Part shown: one piece after another, positions 1 through 6,062 of the stretch
Layout: the number at the start of each line of letters is the position of its first letter
Position numbering within the stretch: position 1 is the first letter of the stretch
Virus record (IMG/VR): IMGVR_UViG_3300021961_007337
Span: 1 to 30,562 of that record
DNA: 30,562 bases
Strand: one strand, 5' to 3'
Origin: a virus
The notes under the pieces: generated by a model
The model's input: the letters and a program-made list of their open reading frames with translations, nothing else
What the model was told of the DNA's origin: nothing
The model's database searches: none
Made by a program: the position numbers and the translations under genes

Positions 1-22
1 TGGTCGGATAGGATGCTGCCAT
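1..22 (-). CDS. Start of an unidentified gene running off the window edge
   Basis: Read on the minus strand, an ATG at position 22 opens the codons M-A-A-S-Y-P-T before the window ends. A T4-late-like box (CTAAATA, 34 to 28) ends five bases before this ATG, and a terminator for the preceding minus-strand gene lies just upstream, so a new transcription unit is expected here. The 17 bases from the promoter box through the first codons are identical to those of the nucleotidyltransferase gene that starts at 23836. No Shine-Dalgarno sequence is visible. The product cannot be named from seven codons. Confidence 0.55.
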
Positions 23-27
23 ACCAA

Positions 28-34
28 TATTTAG
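28..34 (-). promoter_or_regulatory. T4-late-like promoter box CTAAATA
   Basis: Minus-strand CTAAATA followed by TTGGT and then ATG. With the usual spacing of T4-type late promoters (start about six bases after the last A), transcription would begin at the A of the ATG at 22, giving a leaderless message. It sits directly behind the U-tract of a terminator. Confidence 0.55.
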
Positions 35-35
35 G

Positions 36-74
36 AAAAGAAAAAACGCGCCGCCAGAGAACCTGGCGGCGCGT
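36..74 (-). terminator. Intrinsic terminator of the minus-strand virion gene
   Basis: An 11-bp perfect GC-rich stem (47-57 with 63-73, loop 58-62), followed on the minus strand by six T, a C, and four more T. It lies 27 bases after the stop codon of the minus-strand gene 568-101 and is correctly oriented to end that transcript. Confidence 0.9.
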
Positions 75-100
75 GGGTCTTACAGGTAGGAAGGAACGAA

Positions 101-568
101 CTACGCGAGCTTGAGGACGCCACCGTTGGCATCCGACGCCCACTGAATCGTGATGTCACCACCGTTGGTCGGGGTGTCCACGACGTCGTAGAACGCAATG
201 ACCGGCGACGCGTTGTTATCTGCACCCTGCTTGAACAACACGCAACCACCGACCGTGTTGCCCGTGCCGAGTGTCGAGAACGTCACGTTGGCCGCGGTGA
301 AGAACGCGAAACCGTTCGAGGTGCCGGCGTCGTCGGTCTCCGAGACCGTCTTCGATGCGAGCGCGACGCGGGCATAGTTGGACACTGTGCCAGTCGTCAA
401 TTCGAACGACGCAATCTCGTGGACCGTGTTGGCATCCGCGAGGTTGGCGATCGTGTTCGATGCCTCGTAACCCGGGGTCACCAGTAACAATGCAACGTTA
501 TCGGTGAGCAGGTTGAGGCTGCCGTTTGCTAAGAGGAACTTACCCTGATTGAATACGAAATTAGCCAT
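101..568 (-). CDS. Probable phage virion protein, 155 aa
   Basis: The product is acidic, rich in Thr, Ala, Asn, Val and Gly, and has no cysteine-rich or catalytic motif. It begins MANFVFNQGKFLLANG and alternates short beta-prone segments. Small proteins of this type are common among phage head, tail or fibre-associated proteins, and the composition resembles the probable structural protein at 25011. The start at 568 has a good Shine-Dalgarno sequence (AGGAG, nine bases upstream). It is transcribed opposite to the replication genes, alone between a late-like promoter at about 692-698 and a strong terminator at 36-74, which suits a late structural gene. The structural role is inferred from composition and context; no specific family was recognised. 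Confidence 0.6.
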   Translation of the reverse strand: MANFVFNQGKFLLANGSLNLLTDNVALLLVTPGYEASNTIANLADANTVHEIASFELTTGTVSNYARVALASKTVSETDDAGTSNGFAFFTAANVTFSTLGTGNTVGGCVLFKQGADNNASPVIAFYDVVDTPTNGGDITIQWASDANGGVLKLA

Positions 569-691
569 TTCTTTTTTCTCCTAAAAATAACGTGCATTAG
601 TGCAGTTACTGGTTCGTACGCCACCCGCGCACGGAGGGTGCCGATGTGCCGGCGATTACTATATTAGTATATAGGAAACCTCGGCACTTCA

Positions 692-698
692 TATTTAG
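692..698 (-). promoter_or_regulatory. Candidate late promoter for the minus-strand virion gene
   Basis: CTAAATA on the minus strand, predicted start near 686, about 118 bases before the virion gene. A TATACT box also lies on the minus strand at 671-666 without a convincing -35 partner. Either could drive the gene. Confidence 0.35.
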
Positions 699-700
699 GG

Positions 701-729
701 TTGTCAAACCGCGCGGCGTATCGTATACT
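701..729 (+). promoter_or_regulatory. Sigma70-type promoter, TTGTCA-N17-TATACT
   Basis: -35 TTGTCA at 701-706, a 17-base spacer and -10 TATACT at 724-729. The ATG of the next gene is at 737, seven bases after the -10 box, so the expected transcription start coincides with the start codon. No Shine-Dalgarno sequence could be on such a transcript. Confidence 0.8.
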
Positions 730-736
730 ATCTCCC

Positions 737-1192
737 ATGCGACGGTGTACGACATGTCACGAACCCATTGCCGCCCCTCGATTGGTCGCCCTTCCGGCCA
801 CACGAGTTTGTGCGACCTGTTCGACCGAACAGCCCGTCAAGGGATACATGACATGGGAACATAAAACGGCTCCTGTCTTTCAGGTGGTCACCCCACGGCA
901 GCATCAGTGGTTGCGGTCCCGCGACCGCAAAGGCATGCGTTCAGGGTTGCCTATGTCCTCACGCGGGTCGTCGGCAATGTCGTCCACCGTCGCGCCTGTA
1001 TCATCTGGCCATACACCAAGTCGCACTCCGATTATGGCAACGGCATCTAATCCGCTGTCTTTGGTGCCAAATGCTACGACGTGCGCACACAAGGATCGTC
1101 CGCAGGTATCGTCGGCGGGCAAATGCCTAGACTGCGCACTTACCTATTATCGCAACCGTTTGTTGTGGGCACAGCTGCCTGCAAATAGATAG
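737..1192 (+). CDS. Small zinc-finger protein with DksA/TraR-like C4 motif
   Basis: A 151-residue protein. Residues 4-28 read CTTCHEPI...RLVALPATRVCATC, with Cys4, Cys7, Cys25 and Cys28 spaced as in the C4 zinc finger of DksA/TraR proteins, including the R-L-x-A-L-P-x-T-R-x-C signature. A basic, low-complexity middle follows, then a second possible metal site near the C-terminus (Cys-x-His and Cys-x2-Cys). DksA/TraR proteins bind RNA polymerase through its secondary channel; here the coiled-coil part is missing, so only the zinc ribbon is supported and a polymerase-binding role is inference. The start at 737 was chosen because the ATG lies seven bases after a near-consensus promoter; the frame is open further upstream, but only through the promoter itself. 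The message is predicted leaderless. Confidence 0.7.
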   Translation: MRRCTTCHEPIAAPRLVALPATRVCATCSTEQPVKGYMTWEHKTAPVFQVVTPRQHQWLRSRDRKGMRSGLPMSSRGSSAMSSTVAPVSSGHTPSRTPIMATASNPLSLVPNATTCAHKDRPQVSSAGKCLDCALTYYRNRLLWAQLPANR

Positions 1193-1220
1193 TTGACTTT
1201 CCGACAGGATGTGCTATACT
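1193..1220 (+). promoter_or_regulatory. Strong sigma70 promoter, TTGACT-N16-TGC-TATACT
   Basis: -35 TTGACT at 1193-1198 and -10 TATACT at 1215-1220, with an extended -10 TG at 1212-1213. The predicted start near 1227 gives a leader of about 64 bases to the regulator gene at 1291. Confidence 0.85.
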
Positions 1221-1230
1221 TATTCCTGTC
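1203..1230 (+). repeat. Operator-like inverted repeat spanning the -10 box
   Basis: Seven-base arms GACAGGA (1203-1209) and TCCTGTC (1224-1230) separated by 14 bases that contain the -10 box. The arms' centres lie two helical turns apart, suiting a dimeric repressor. The downstream gene encodes a winged-helix-like protein, so autoregulation is possible, though not shown. Confidence 0.5.
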
Positions 1231-1234
1231 AGTC

Positions 1235-1266
1235 GTTGATGCGTCGTTGTCGCCCGACGCAGCAAC
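1235..1266 (+). promoter_or_regulatory. Leader hairpin upstream of the regulator gene
   Basis: An 11-bp stem with one internal mismatch (1235-1246 with 1255-1266, loop 1247-1254) in the untranslated leader, ending about 14 bases before the ribosome-binding site. It has no U-tract, so it is not a terminator. It could stabilise the message or control translation. Confidence 0.5.
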
Positions 1267-1290
1267 TCACAACCAAGGCGAAAGGATAGA

Positions 1291-1569
1291 ATGAATACTA
1301 TGGCTACTCGTAAGTCTCAGAAGGATCGTCTCGTTACCGCGTTCAACAGCGGCTATGATTTCACCACGAACCAGATCGCATCGCGTCTCAACGTGAGCGA
1401 TTCACGGGCGCGATTCCTCATCACGGAGCTTCGTCAGGATGGCTATGCCATCTATAAGAACACCAAGACCATCAACGGCATGTCCACGCCGGTCTACCGT
1501 CTCGGCACGCCGAGCCGTGAGATGGTCGCTGCGGCGTTCGCGTCGCAGGGCGCGTCGATCTTCGCGTAA
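1291..1569 (+). CDS. Small winged-helix/HTH regulator-like protein, 92 aa
   Basis: Residues 8-60 form a helix-turn-helix pattern: KDRLVTAFNSGYDFTTNQIASRLNVSDSRARFLITELRQDGYAIY, with the recognition-helix region around SDSRARFLITELR and a wing toward TPVYRLGTPSREMV. Small proteins with this layout and the ending YRLGTPSR are common hypothetical proteins in environmental T4-like phages; their function is unknown to me. The start at 1291 has GAAAGGA upstream; an in-frame ATG at 1300 is the alternative. It has its own strong promoter and a long leader with a hairpin, unusual for this compact genome, and suggests high or controlled expression. DNA binding is inferred from the fold pattern only. 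Confidence 0.75.
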   Translation: MNTMATRKSQKDRLVTAFNSGYDFTTNQIASRLNVSDSRARFLITELRQDGYAIYKNTKTINGMSTPVYRLGTPSREMVAAAFASQGASIFA

Positions 1570-1577
1570 TCCCACGA

Positions 1578-1601
1578 CGGGGGAGGCCTCGGCCTCCCCC
1601 G
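1578..1601 (+). terminator. Perfect GC hairpin after the regulator gene
   Basis: GGGGGAGGCC (1579-1588) pairs with GGCCTCCCCC (1591-1600), closed further by C1578-G1601. There is no U-tract after it, so it may be a weak terminator or a 3' stabiliser rather than a true intrinsic terminator. Confidence 0.45.
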
Positions 1602-1701
1602 TACTCATTCGTAATGGCTGGCCAATCTGACATACGATGAGGTACATAATGATTGGTCGTGAACTGCCTAGCGGGAAGCTCACCTTCCACCCGTAAGCGT
1701 G

Positions 1702-1709
1702 AATAAATA
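1702..1709 (+). promoter_or_regulatory. Candidate T4-late-like promoter of the non-coding RNA
   Basis: AATAAATA, one base off the T4 late consensus TATAAATA and not overlapping any stop codon. The predicted start near 1715 is at the 5' edge of the hairpin-rich region that ends in the terminator at 2057-2093. Read-through from the promoter at 1193 is the alternative source of transcription. Confidence 0.4.
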
Positions 1710-1714
1710 GGGCA

Positions 1715-2093
1715 GAGACGGGTATTTCATGCGTAGATTAGCACCCCTATTCCACGCATACTCGGCACCGTAAAGGGACGAGAATCGTCGGGTAAGCCTT
1801 CGGGAACCCCTGACAGCCGAGAACTCGACTGGGCGAGTATAAACAGGATTTAGGCCCAGTGCGGCATATCGGTGTTACGCCGATATGCGAATCGTTGAAA
1901 CGTCGGAGTAGACTCTCCGGGGGCCACGAACGGTTCTTGCAGTCTCCAAGAATCGGCGGAGGCGTATCGAACGCCAAGCCGTGGTGATTATAATCACAGA
2001 CCTCACCAGAGGAAACTTGACCGTAGAAGGTCTGGTGTGATATTAGGAACGGTCGGCCGCCGCAGGAATCGCGAATTCCTGCGGCGGTTTTTT
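1715..2093 (+). ncRNA. Probable structured non-coding RNA, about 380 nt, no family recognised
   Basis: No convincing gene lies between 1570 and 2113, yet the stretch ends in a strong intrinsic terminator and is full of complementary segments in RNA-like nesting. Helices seen: 1729-1734/1754-1759; 1761-1766/1816-1821; 1828-1834/1854-1860; 1864-1872/1880-1888 (9 bp); 1904-1908/1915-1919; a three-way junction closed by 1924-1928/1980-1984 containing 1932-1939/1947-1954 and 1961-1965/1971-1975; and 1997-2003/2028-2034, which competes with 2004-2010/2031-2037. The loop AGACT (1910-1914) is complementary to the loop AGTCT (1941-1945), a possible kissing interaction, and TTACG in the loop at 1875-1879 could pair with CGTAA at 1769-1773. 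I could not match it to tmRNA, RNase P, a tRNA or a group I intron core. Large ornate phage RNAs such as GOLLD or ROOL are a thematic comparison only. Confidence 0.6.
2057..2093 (+). terminator. Strong intrinsic terminator
   Basis: A perfect 13-bp stem (2057-2069 with 2075-2087, loop 2070-2074) followed by six T. It ends the non-coding region; the promoter of the oxygenase gene begins six bases later. Confidence 0.95.
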
Positions 2094-2098
2094 ATTTG

Positions 2099-2107
2099 TG
2101 CTATACT
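2099..2107 (+). promoter_or_regulatory. Extended -10 promoter TGC-TATACT
   Basis: TATACT at 2102-2107 preceded by TGC; no -35 is visible, because that position falls inside the terminator stem. The ATG of the oxygenase gene at 2114 lies six bases after the box, so the transcript is predicted to be leaderless. Confidence 0.65.
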
Positions 2108-2113
2108 AGACGC

Positions 2114-2653
2114 ATGTTTCAAACCTACGACGGGATTCTTTCCAAACCCTTCTGCGAACATTTGATTCGGCGTTTTGATACGGCGGCACAGAAAGACCAC
2201 ACCCACTCGATGTTCGACCAATTGGAGATGACTCCACCGGCGGAGTGGACGCAGGAAACGGCGACTATTATGGATGTGGTCAAACGCGCGTCGGCCGACT
2301 ATGCGCATTACTATGACCCCCATAAGATGATGCCCATACAGCGGCTTGTCGAAACCTGTCGCATCAAACGGTACGAACCTAACCGACATCGATTTCCTCT
2401 TCACGCGGATGCGGCCAATTATCGAAGCTGCACCCGCTATCTGGCGTTTTTGTTTTACCTCAACGATAACGAAGCCGGCACGCGGTTCTATGGTGCACGG
2501 GATAGTGAAGGCTGGCGCATTGACGCCACGCAAGGCACCCTCCTCATCTTTCCCCCTATGTGGATGTTTCCGCATGAAGGGCTCATGCCGACCACCCATT
2601 CCAAATATATTCTCAGCACCTATTTCCATTTTGCCCCACCGACCACCGCATGA
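2114..2653 (+). CDS. 2-oxoglutarate/Fe(II)-dependent oxygenase (prolyl-4-hydroxylase-like)
   Basis: A 179-residue protein with the family's double-stranded beta-helix landmarks: His97-x-Asp99 in FPLHADAANY as iron ligands, a distal His near residue 154 in MFPHEGLM, and Lys164, ten residues later, as the likely 2-oxoglutarate anchor. LAFLFYLND and GTLLIFPP are typical core strands. Such enzymes hydroxylate protein side chains or other substrates; they are frequent in aquatic T4-like phages, where substrates are mostly unknown. The ATG at 2114 was chosen because it follows an extended -10 box by six bases; an in-frame upstream start would lie inside the promoter. The stop overlaps the next gene's start (ATGA). 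Confidence 0.85.
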   Translation: MFQTYDGILSKPFCEHLIRRFDTAAQKDHTHSMFDQLEMTPPAEWTQETATIMDVVKRASADYAHYYDPHKMMPIQRLVETCRIKRYEPNRHRFPLHADAANYRSCTRYLAFLFYLNDNEAGTRFYGARDSEGWRIDATQGTLLIFPPMWMFPHEGLMPTTHSKYILSTYFHFAPPTTA

Positions 2654-2916
2654 CGATGATGAACTCGATATACGCTCGTTCCGCCAAACTGTTTGTCTTG
2701 CAGTTTTGCATGTATTTTATTGTGACACTGAATATTCGCGCGGTCGCCCATTTAGATTATGTGATGGTGTTTATCACCGACGTGCTCATCGCGACTATTG
2801 GATTTACAACGATCAAAGAAGTCATCAAGGCCGAGACACGGACTGAGCAAATCTGTTATGTGCTGGGCGGGGCTGCGGGTGCGCAAGTCGCACTCGTGGC
2901 GTCATTTTTTCTCTAA
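2650..2916 (+). CDS. Small membrane protein, possible holin, 88 aa
   Basis: Three hydrophobic stretches are visible: about residues 12-28 (KLFVLQFCMYFIVTLNI), 33-53 (around LDYVMVFITDVLIATIGF) and 67-88 (YVLGGAAGAQVALVASFFL), with charged residues between them. Size and three-helix layout fit a class I holin or another small phage membrane protein. It overlaps the oxygenase gene by four bases, so the two are translationally coupled. The endolysin of this window is 7 kb away, so position does not support a lysis role. Confidence 0.6.
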   Translation: MTMMNSIYARSAKLFVLQFCMYFIVTLNIRAVAHLDYVMVFITDVLIATIGFTTIKEVIKAETRTEQICYVLGGAAGAQVALVASFFL

Positions 2917-2927
2917 CGGCGTGCGCA

Positions 2928-2935
2928 TATAAATA
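2928..2935 (+). promoter_or_regulatory. T4-late consensus box TATAAATA
   Basis: An exact TATAAATA between genes, not overlapping a stop codon. The predicted start near 2941 leaves an eight-base leader before the ATG at 2949. Confidence 0.55.
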
Positions 2936-2948
2936 ATACAGGAGCCCT

Positions 2949-3527
2949 ATGCCAATTCAATCATTTACGGCCCATCTTGACGAACACGCGGACTGGCAAC
3001 AACTGGACGAAGCCGGACTCTCTCGTATTCTGACGCACATTCAGACGCGTAATATGGGATTTATCACCGCCTTTCGCGGCGGGAGTGCGACCCCGCTCGC
3101 GCAGAATCGCGCATTGAATCGGCAACTCCAAACCGAGATTCGTCAGGCCGGGTTTGGCTACCTGCGCGTCGTAGGGTCGTGGCCGGAAAACGAAGGCACA
3201 CCCGAAGAGCGACAGGTCGTGGAAGAATCCTTTCTCGTCATCGGCAGCGATGGGGACGACAGCGGCAACCTGCGCGGATTTCTCAAAAAGGCGGGCGCGA
3301 AGTATCATCAGGATGCCGTCATCTATAAGCCGTGGAACACCACGACCGCGTATTTGATTTTCATGGGCAACCCCAACAAGTTGAAACCCATCGGCACGTT
3401 CTCGCTCAGTCCTCAAAATATCGGCAAAATGTATAGCAAGTTCAAGGGACACAAGTTTGTGTTCCATAGCATGTCAGAACAACGGGGATTTTTTGGTCGC
3501 CTCGCACACTATAAAGCCTACAAATAA
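2949..3527 (+). CDS. DUF3293-like conserved phage protein, 192 aa
   Basis: The sequence shows the pattern I associate with DUF3293-like proteins of phages and bacteria: GFITAFRG at residues 37-44, then N-R-x-L-N-R-x-L (NRALNRQLQTEI), a G-F-G-Y-L-R-V-V-G-S-W strand, EESFLVIG, and a C-terminal QDAVIYKPW. No catalytic motif is established. The start is an ATG with AGGAG just upstream; that Shine-Dalgarno sequence lies at or beside the predicted transcript start of the TATAAATA promoter, so it may only be fully present on longer read-through messages. Function unknown. Confidence 0.65.
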   Translation: MPIQSFTAHLDEHADWQQLDEAGLSRILTHIQTRNMGFITAFRGGSATPLAQNRALNRQLQTEIRQAGFGYLRVVGSWPENEGTPEERQVVEESFLVIGSDGDDSGNLRGFLKKAGAKYHQDAVIYKPWNTTTAYLIFMGNPNKLKPIGTFSLSPQNIGKMYSKFKGHKFVFHSMSEQRGFFGRLAHYKAYK

Positions 3528-3555
3528 ATTCTCGTCATTAGAATGAGGTTGTCCC

Positions 3556-4218
3556 GTGGATAGAGATTATTCAAAAATCGTGGCGGTGCCCCCCGCCAAA
3601 ATCAATCACAGTATTATGCATGATGTGGTCATTTTGATGACCCCCAACGAACAGGAGGCCCTCAAGCAGATGATTGCAGCTGCCCCCGATGATGCGGTGT
3701 TTGTGGAATATGGGTGTGGGGGATCCACCTGTCTCTTTGCCGCTCATATGCGAGCCTCGCAAAAGCTGTACAGCATCGAACATCAAAAAGAGGGGTTTCA
3801 GCGTATACGCATGGTGCTCGGGGATATGCAGCGTGGGGGTGAAGTATTTCTCTTTTGGAAGCCCGCGGCGGGCGGACGCAAGATGGGGTTTCAACTGGGT
3901 GAGGATGTGCACATCATCGAAGAGCACGAATTTCGTCGTTACGGCACACCCACCGAGGAACTTCCGCACGGGCTGGAGGACTACATCAATGCTACCGGCA
4001 TCGATATCGATTGGTCGAAGGTGCATTGTGTCCTCGTCGATGGTGTGGCGCGTGGGGCCGTGTTGGCGATGATTCGGCATAAACTGTCACCGAACGCGAT
4101 GGTGGTTGTGCATGACGCCGCACAGCGCAACACTTGGTATACGTGGGTGGTGCAGCCATTATATGACGCGCACGGATTCGTAGACAGTATGTTGTGGTTG
4201 ACGGTGCCCAAAAAATAA
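3556..4218 (+). CDS. SAM-dependent methyltransferase-like protein, 220 aa
   Basis: The motif VEYGCGGSTCLFA (residues about 49-61) is a Rossmann-type SAM-binding motif I, followed by LYSIEHQKEGFQRIR, with the acidic residue expected at the end of strand 2. VHCVLVDGVAR and NAMVVVHDAA fit later strands of the fold. The substrate is unknown; similar small proteins in phages often sit beside glycosyltransferases, as here. The start is GTG at 3556 with GAGG about seven bases upstream; the next in-frame ATG would remove 20 residues but keep the fold, so it is an alternative. Confidence 0.65.
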   Translation: MDRDYSKIVAVPPAKINHSIMHDVVILMTPNEQEALKQMIAAAPDDAVFVEYGCGGSTCLFAAHMRASQKLYSIEHQKEGFQRIRMVLGDMQRGGEVFLFWKPAAGGRKMGFQLGEDVHIIEEHEFRRYGTPTEELPHGLEDYINATGIDIDWSKVHCVLVDGVARGAVLAMIRHKLSPNAMVVVHDAAQRNTWYTWVVQPLYDAHGFVDSMLWLTVPKK

Positions 4219-4221
4219 CCG

Positions 4222-4250
4222 TTTACGTTCGTCGGTGAATACTATATACT
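4222..4250 (+). promoter_or_regulatory. Sigma70-type promoter, TTTACG-N17-TATACT
   Basis: -35-like TTTACG at 4222-4227 and TATACT at 4245-4250. The predicted start near 4257 gives an ordinary leader of about 33 bases carrying GGAG before the ATG at 4290. Unlike several TATACT promoters here, it does not abut its gene. Confidence 0.65.
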
Positions 4251-4289
4251 ATTAGTGTTTGACTTTATTATTTTTCCCGTGGAGTGATT

Positions 4290-5369
4290 ATGAATCTTGA
4301 AGTGCCGGTCAGTGAGTTACAGAAGAAGTCCCTATTCGTTGCGACCCCGATGTATGGCGGTCAGTGTTTCGGCTCCTATACCAAAAGTATTCTTGACCTC
4401 TCCCGCGTGTGCCAGGCGTACGGCGTTCAGGTGCAGTTCTCGTTTATCTTCAACGAGTCACTGATTACGCGGGCCCGTAACTATATGGTCGATGAGTTTT
4501 TGCGTAGTGCCCATACGCACATGATGTTTATTGACTCGGATATTGACTTCAATCCGATGGATGTCATTGCCTTGCTGGCGATGGACAAGCCGATTGCGGG
4601 GGGTCCGTATCCGAAGAAGTGCCTCGCATGGGAGAACATCTACGACGCGGTGAAGTATGGGCTGGTGCCCAATGACGACCGTGGGAAGTTGGCCGATTTT
4701 GCGGGCGACTTCGTGTTCAATGCGGCTCCCGGCACGACCGAAATCAAGTTGGACGAACCCGTTGAGGTGCTGGAACTCGGTACGGGCTTCATGATGATCG
4801 AACGGAGCGTCTTTACGAAGTTCGCCGACGCGTATCCACAGTATTGGTATAACCCCGACCATAACCGTTCGGCCGCGTTCGATGGCACCCGTAAGATTTA
4901 TCAGTATTTTCAAGCCGAGATCGAACCCGTCCACGGACGCTATCTGAGTGAGGACTATTGGTTCTGCCAGAAGGCGCGTGAAGCGGGTCTCGGTGTGTGG
5001 TTGGCGCCGTGGATGGTCATCAAGCATCACGGCACCTACATCTACAGTGGCAGTATTCCCGCGATGGCGACCGTGTCTAACGAGCGCATTCATCGCAACG
5101 ATCCGGTGCCGTCCGTCGTGCGTATGGATGGTACGGGCGGCAACCCCGCAGCGAACGCCCCGCCTGCGCCGGCATCTGGACCCGCGACGGTCAAGCAGTT
5201 CAGTTCCCTCTCCGCGTCAAAGCGCAAGGAACTCCTGACGATTGCGGCGGAGAAGATCGGGGTGGCGGCCGATGTGCTTCAGCAGCACTATAAGAATAAT
5301 CGCGACGCCTGGCTCGCAGAAAATCCTGACAGCTCTATTGAAGAAAAACTCAGACTCGTACAGCAGTAA
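4290..5369 (+). CDS. Glycosyltransferase (GT-A fold, GT2-like)
   Basis: A 359-residue protein. The N-terminal domain begins LFVATPMYGG and contains FNESLITRARN, then FIDSDIDF with Asp82-x-Asp84 as the likely metal- and sugar-nucleotide-binding DxD motif. SEDYWFCQKAREAGLGVWLAP is a typical acceptor-side motif. Close relatives are common in aquatic T4-like phages. The acceptor is unknown: modified phage DNA bases, virion protein or host surface sugar are all possible. From about residue 280 a Pro/Ala-rich linker leads to a separate charged helical domain of about 55 residues ending EEKLRLVQQ. The ATG at 4290 was chosen for GGAG five bases upstream; a GTG two codons earlier is less likely. Confidence 0.8.
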   Translation: MNLEVPVSELQKKSLFVATPMYGGQCFGSYTKSILDLSRVCQAYGVQVQFSFIFNESLITRARNYMVDEFLRSAHTHMMFIDSDIDFNPMDVIALLAMDKPIAGGPYPKKCLAWENIYDAVKYGLVPNDDRGKLADFAGDFVFNAAPGTTEIKLDEPVEVLELGTGFMMIERSVFTKFADAYPQYWYNPDHNRSAAFDGTRKIYQYFQAEIEPVHGRYLSEDYWFCQKAREAGLGVWLAPWMVIKHHGTYIYSGSIPAMATVSNERIHRNDPVPSVVRMDGTGGNPAANAPPAPASGPATVKQFSSLSASKRKELLTIAAEKIGVAADVLQQHYKNNRDAWLAENPDSSIEEKLRLVQQ

Positions 5370-5385
5370 CGCATAGGAGTAGAGT

Positions 5386-6054
5386 ATGATTATTGGATTG
5401 AGTGGATTTGCCGGCACTGGCAAGTCTACCATCGCTGAGTATTTGGTGCGTGAGCATGGATTTGTGCGGTTGAGTTTCGCCTCGGCGGTGAAGGATATCG
5501 CCGGTGCCGCATTTGGATGGGATCGACAACGACTGGAAGGCGCGACGCCCCAAGATAGACTCTGGCGAGAACAACCCGACGCGTTCTGGTCGCAGCGGAT
5601 GATGAAACCCTTCTCGCCGCGGTATGCGCTTCAGTTTCTCGGCACGGACATTTTTCGCCAGCATGTCCTCCCAACCATCTGGTGCGATAATGTCATTGCC
5701 AAAATTCGCAATCTCGGCCTCGACGCGAATGTCGTGATTGACGATGTGCGGTTCGTCAATGAACGGAACGCGCTCCGTGCTGAAGGTGCTCAATTTTTAT
5801 TGGTGCGCAAATCCGAGTTTCCGAGTGCTCTTCACGCAGAGTTATGGAACGCCGCCCGCGCACGATTTCGCGTGCGAGACATCATTCACGATGATCGGAC
5901 GCATCTCCATCTCTCGGAATGGGATTGGCTACAGGATGCCACGGTAGCCGACGACCCAGTAATTGTGAATAGTGGCAGTTATGATGACTTGTATGCAGCG
6001 GTCGATGCGTGGTATACTCCACACACGGCTGGTGCACTACTAACAACTAAGTGA
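5386..6054 (+). CDS. 1: Deoxynucleoside monophosphate kinase (T4 gp1-like)
   Basis: A P-loop GFAGTGKST at residues 7-15 opens the protein, followed by the LVREHGFVRLSFA pattern (helix, then strand) of the dNMP kinase family. The later VVIDDVRFVNERNAL carries the acidic Walker B-like and substrate-binding region typical of T4 gp1. The enzyme phosphorylates dNMPs to dNDPs to feed phage DNA synthesis. Length (222 aa) is close to T4 gp1 (241 aa). AGGAG lies upstream of the ATG. It is followed directly by the clamp gene, consistent with a replication operon. Confidence 0.85.
   Translation: MIIGLSGFAGTGKSTIAEYLVREHGFVRLSFASAVKDIAGAAFGWDRQRLEGATPQDRLWREQPDAFWSQRMMKPFSPRYALQFLGTDIFRQHVLPTIWCDNVIAKIRNLGLDANVVIDDVRFVNERNALRAEGAQFLLVRKSEFPSALHAELWNAARARFRVRDIIHDDRTHLHLSEWDWLQDATVADDPVIVNSGSYDDLYAAVDAWYTPHTAGALLTTK
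6010..6018 (+). promoter_or_regulatory. Candidate promoter TGG-TATACT for the clamp gene
   Basis: An extended -10 box inside the 3' end of the dNMP kinase gene (TATACT at 6013-6018). It would give the clamp gene a leader of about 38 bases containing GAGGA. It lies in coding sequence, so it could be coincidental. Confidence 0.35.
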
Positions 6055-6062
6055 GGATAAGT

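Noticed and set aside
904-1122. Minus-strand open frame opposite the zinc-finger gene
   Set aside because: The forward frame has a zinc-finger signature and a promoter; the reverse frame has neither ribosome-binding site nor motif.
1715-2056. Group I intron, tmRNA or tRNA in the non-coding region
   Set aside because: AGACT/AGTCT recalls P7 pairing, but the R and S conserved sequences are absent and no gene is interrupted. TATCGAA at 1966 recalls a T-loop, but no acceptor or anticodon arms fit. No tmRNA tag or conserved ends were seen.
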